Source: Desulfobacteraceae bacterium (GTDB lineage Bacteria; Desulfobacterota; Desulfobacteria; Desulfobacterales; Desulfobacteraceae). Taken from it: a stretch of 8,661 nucleotides of DNA. Position numbers and translations under genes: made by a program. The stretch lies in contig JAFLJU010000507.1 in NCBI GenBank assembly GCA_022712835.1, forward strand, positions 1 to 8,661, read 5' to 3'. Each line of letters begins with the position of its first letter. Positions within the stretch are counted from its first letter, which is position 1. This document shows positions 7,400 through 8,661 of this stretch, one piece after another. Below the pieces are notes generated by a model, which worked only from the letters and a program-made list of their open reading frames with translations, searched no databases and was not told where the DNA came from.

Positions 7400-7476
7400 T
7401 GTATCTCAATTGAATTTTACCTTATTCGCTAATTTATTTAATTCCCTTAAATTATAAGTCTTCGTCTACTTCCTCC
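7397..7476 (-). other. Broken start region of the AbiEii toxin gene
   Basis: On the minus strand GGAGG (7476-7472) is followed after six bases by ACG (7465-7463). The frame then reads K-T-Y-N-L-R-E-L-N-K-L-A-N-K-V-K-F-N, TGA (7408-7406), D-T-L-E-K-V and on into the toxin. From memory of the family, an Arg is expected between the F-N-like pair and D-T-x-E-K-V, so CGA or AGA became TGA and ATG became ACG. The ACG change is silent in the overlapping antitoxin (GAT to GAC, both Asp). A TAG stop directly before the ACG excludes an upstream start in this frame. Confidence 0.65.
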
Positions 7477-8207
7477 ATGTTCAATCTTGATATATCATAA
7501 CAGTGTAATTTCCACTCTTTATAATACTTGTTTAATCGATGTTTTTTTTTAGTAAAATCACGAGTCTTTTTGATTCCATTTTCTTTCATAATAGATAATG
7601 TTTTTTTAGTAATATTATATCCATCCTCATAGAATGATAAAATAAATCCTACTTTAGAATACAGGATCGCTTTGTTTAGATATTTTAAATACTCAAGCAC
7701 TTTTTCACTATTAATCATTGGCAGCATAGATAAAACTTCCATTAGTTCTTCTAAATCATCATATGACTTTATATCCCCTATACAATCAACGATTGTTTTT
7801 TCAATACTACTCACTCTTACTCCATTTATATCATCGACAAACTTCAAACTTTTTGTGTATTTGTAGTGATAATAATTGTAATCAAATGAAAAGTCGCGAA
7901 ACTGCTCTAATGAACTAATAATGATTTTATTTGATACTTGATTGTAATAACCATAGAAAGCAAATGCACTATTATAAGATATATAAGAGCTTTTAGTTAT
8001 GTTAGACGCTATTTCGTATTTTGTCGGGATTACTCCACCATTTTCAATACTTTTTGTTGCATACATATTTTGCTTAACACGTTTGATATATCCTTTATCT
8101 AGGTAATTTTGAATTGTCTCACTAGCTAAACTTCTGCTTTTTGTAATATCAACGACAAAAGAAAAATCAAAAACACGTTTCTTAGAAAACACTTCCATAT
8201 ATTTCAT
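7452..8207 (-). CDS. AbiEi-family antitoxin / transcriptional autorepressor
   Basis: A 251-residue protein starting at ATG 8207, chosen because AAGGAG (8221-8216) lies eight bases before it. The TTG at 8228 that would add seven residues lies upstream of the expected transcription start. The N-terminal 55 residues look like the winged helix of AbiEi antitoxins (VVDITKSRSLASETIQNYLDKGYIKRV, then NMYATK). The next part has the family pattern SSYISYNSAFAFYGYYNQ (73-90) and VSSIEKTIVDCI (132-143). The C-terminal half, rich in Lys and Tyr, ends in a basic then acidic tail. AbiEi proteins bind inverted repeats in their own promoter and neutralise the AbiEii toxin without a stable complex (type IV). 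The gene is directly upstream of the toxin gene, and a perfect inverted repeat overlaps its promoter. Base use is far more AT-rich than in the metabolic genes to the left. Confidence 0.85.
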   Translation of the reverse strand: MKYMEVFSKKRVFDFSFVVDITKSRSLASETIQNYLDKGYIKRVKQNMYATKSIENGGVIPTKYEIASNITKSSYISYNSAFAFYGYYNQVSNKIIISSLEQFRDFSFDYNYYHYKYTKSLKFVDDINGVRVSSIEKTIVDCIGDIKSYDDLEELMEVLSMLPMINSEKVLEYLKYLNKAILYSKVGFILSFYEDGYNITKKTLSIMKENGIKKTRDFTKKKHRLNKYYKEWKLHCYDISRLNMEEVDEDL

Positions 8208-8215
8208 AGATATCA

Positions 8216-8221
8216 CTCCTT
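8216..8221 (-). promoter_or_regulatory. Ribosome-binding site deciding the antitoxin start
   Basis: AAGGAG on the minus strand, eight bases before ATG 8207. It rules out the longer TTG start at 8228, because the site would then lie inside the coding sequence. Confidence 0.85.
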
Positions 8222-8229
8222 GTAGCAAT

Positions 8230-8258
8230 ATTATATCTTTTTCATTACAATATCACAA
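8230..8258 (-). promoter_or_regulatory. Sigma-70/sigma-A type promoter of the abiE operon
   Basis: On the minus strand the -35 is TTGTGA (8258-8253), then exactly 17 bases, then a perfect -10 TATAAT (8235-8230). Transcription would begin near 8223, leaving a very short leader that already contains the AAGGAG site. The -35 lies inside one arm of the operator repeat. Confidence 0.8.
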
Positions 8259-8276
8259 GTAATTTTGTGATATTGT
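8247..8276. promoter_or_regulatory. Candidate AbiEi operator: 30-bp inverted repeat over the -35
   Basis: Two perfect 12-base arms, ACAATATCACAA (8247-8258) and TTGTGATATTGT (8265-8276), with a six-base spacer GTAATT. The promoter-proximal arm covers the -35 hexamer, the right place for repression. AbiEi antitoxins are known to bind inverted repeats in their own promoter and repress it; that this repeat is bound by this protein is inferred from position. Confidence 0.75.
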
Positions 8277-8583
8277 CGTAAATTAAGGTCAGTCACTAAT
8301 GAAAATTAAGTTCCTTTTGTCACTCATAGTTACTGAACTTACTAACTTTTTTTTAAAATAAACTTCTCATGATTCCTTTCAAGTTCAATATTATTATTTA
8401 CCTTTCAGTTGTTAAATTTATTAAAAGAAAAACGTCATTTTTCAAAAATGCCGTTTTTCTTTTAAATTAGTATATTGGCAATAAATTGTTTTAACTTATA
8501 CTAAACTACCTTAACTTATTAAAACAAATATATTTGCATAAGTGTCTCCACTTGTTAAACACCTGTTTATCTAGTGTAGACAT
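8277..8583. other. AT-rich gene-free stretch between the abiE promoter and the right repeat
   Basis: About 300 bases with no gene I can support. Its only clear element is the terminator hairpin at 8421-8465. A 20-codon plus-strand frame from ATG 8299, with a poorly spaced AAGG, is not convincing. Confidence 0.6.
8421..8465 (+). terminator. Intrinsic terminator hairpin, possibly bidirectional
   Basis: Outer arms TTAAAAGAAAAACG (8421-8434) and CGTTTTTCTTTTAA (8452-8465) pair perfectly. After one mismatch the inner arms CATTTTT (8436-8442) and AAAAATG (8444-8450) pair around a single base. The descending arm on the plus strand is T-rich, and the complementary strand has the same form, so it could stop transcription from either side. 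It lies upstream of the abiE promoter, so it would insulate the operon from the right-hand neighbour or end a gene that has since been lost. This A-rich/T-rich style is typical of Firmicutes. Confidence 0.8.
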
Positions 8584-8661
8584 TTATTGTCTTGTTGTTA
8601 TGGAGTTTATAATATTTTAGATGTTGTCTTTATGGAGTTTGTCTCCTTGTCCTAATGGAGT
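8584..8661 (+). repeat. Right copy of the 78-bp direct repeat (runs to the window edge)
   Basis: Same orientation as 6213-6290 and 70 of 78 bases identical. The three boxes are TTGTTGTTATGGAGT (8592-8606), TTGTCTTTATGGAGT (8624-8638) and TTGTCCTAATGGAGT (8647-8661). Their spacing is the same as in the left copy. The repeat probably continues beyond the window, so its true length and its partner cannot be seen. Confidence 0.85.

Noticed and set aside
7406..7408. TGA in the toxin as selenocysteine or a recoded codon
   Set aside because: The position appears to be an Arg in relatives rather than Cys or Sec, no SECIS-like stem is evident just after it, and no other gene here has an internal TGA.
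8299..8361. A 20-codon hydrophobic plus-strand frame (MKIKFLLSL start)
   Set aside because: Very short, its AAGG is spaced too far from the ATG, and there is no supporting promoter or known family; chance is likely in AT-rich DNA.
6213..8661. The 78-bp repeats as a CRISPR array or as phage attachment sites
   Set aside because: There are only two copies 2.3 kb apart, no spacer pattern, no cas gene, and no tRNA or integrase in the window.

Overview
The window looks like chromosomal DNA of an anaerobic Deltaproteobacterium (Desulfobacterota, possibly Desulfobacteraceae-like). This is an inference from the style of the phosphate acetyltransferase and of the two acyl-CoA ligase types. It rests on protein recognition only; there is no rRNA or other taxonomic marker. 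Bases 1-5950 carry housekeeping genes of moderate base composition. Bases from about 5950 to the end are visibly much more AT-rich and carry a defence/toxin-antitoxin type locus with Firmicutes-like signals, so this part was probably acquired.

Layout, left to right. (1) 1-649, minus: a NUDT15-like Nudix hydrolase with a C-terminal extension, cut by the window edge. (2) 753-1040, minus: a small DUF503 (YlxP-like) protein. (3) 1277-3385, minus: a full-length, three-domain phosphate acetyltransferase (pta). (4) 3386-3891: a 506-base divergent intergenic region. (5) 3892-5583, plus: a complete 563-residue acyl-CoA ligase. (6) 5578-about 5952, minus: the C-terminal fragment of a second, FAA1-type acyl-CoA ligase, broken at the point where the AT-rich DNA begins. 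(7) 5953-6484: AT-rich DNA without genes, holding one copy of a 78-bp repeat and two inverted repeats. (8) 6485-8207, minus: an AbiEi/AbiEii (type IV toxin-antitoxin) operon with a clear promoter, an overlapping 30-bp operator and a good ribosome-binding site. (9) 8277-8661: an intrinsic terminator hairpin and a second copy of the 78-bp repeat, reaching the window edge.

How the genes fit together. Pta interconverts acetyl-CoA and acetyl-phosphate. The ligase activates fatty or aromatic/organic acids to CoA thioesters. Both belong to acyl-CoA metabolism, but they are divergently transcribed and need not be co-regulated. In the AbiE locus the antitoxin would repress its own promoter and counter the nucleotidyltransferase toxin. 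The locus lies between two direct repeats (6213-6290 and 8584-8661, 70 of 78 bases identical). Each repeat contains three 15-bp boxes at identical spacing, the kind of array that transposases bind. The most notable points are the damaged 5' end of the toxin gene (a lost start codon, ACG where ATG is expected, plus an in-frame TGA), the box arrays flanking the locus, and the truncated ligase marking the edge of the acquired DNA. I see no novel multi-gene system here; the AbiE pair is a known family in an unusual state.
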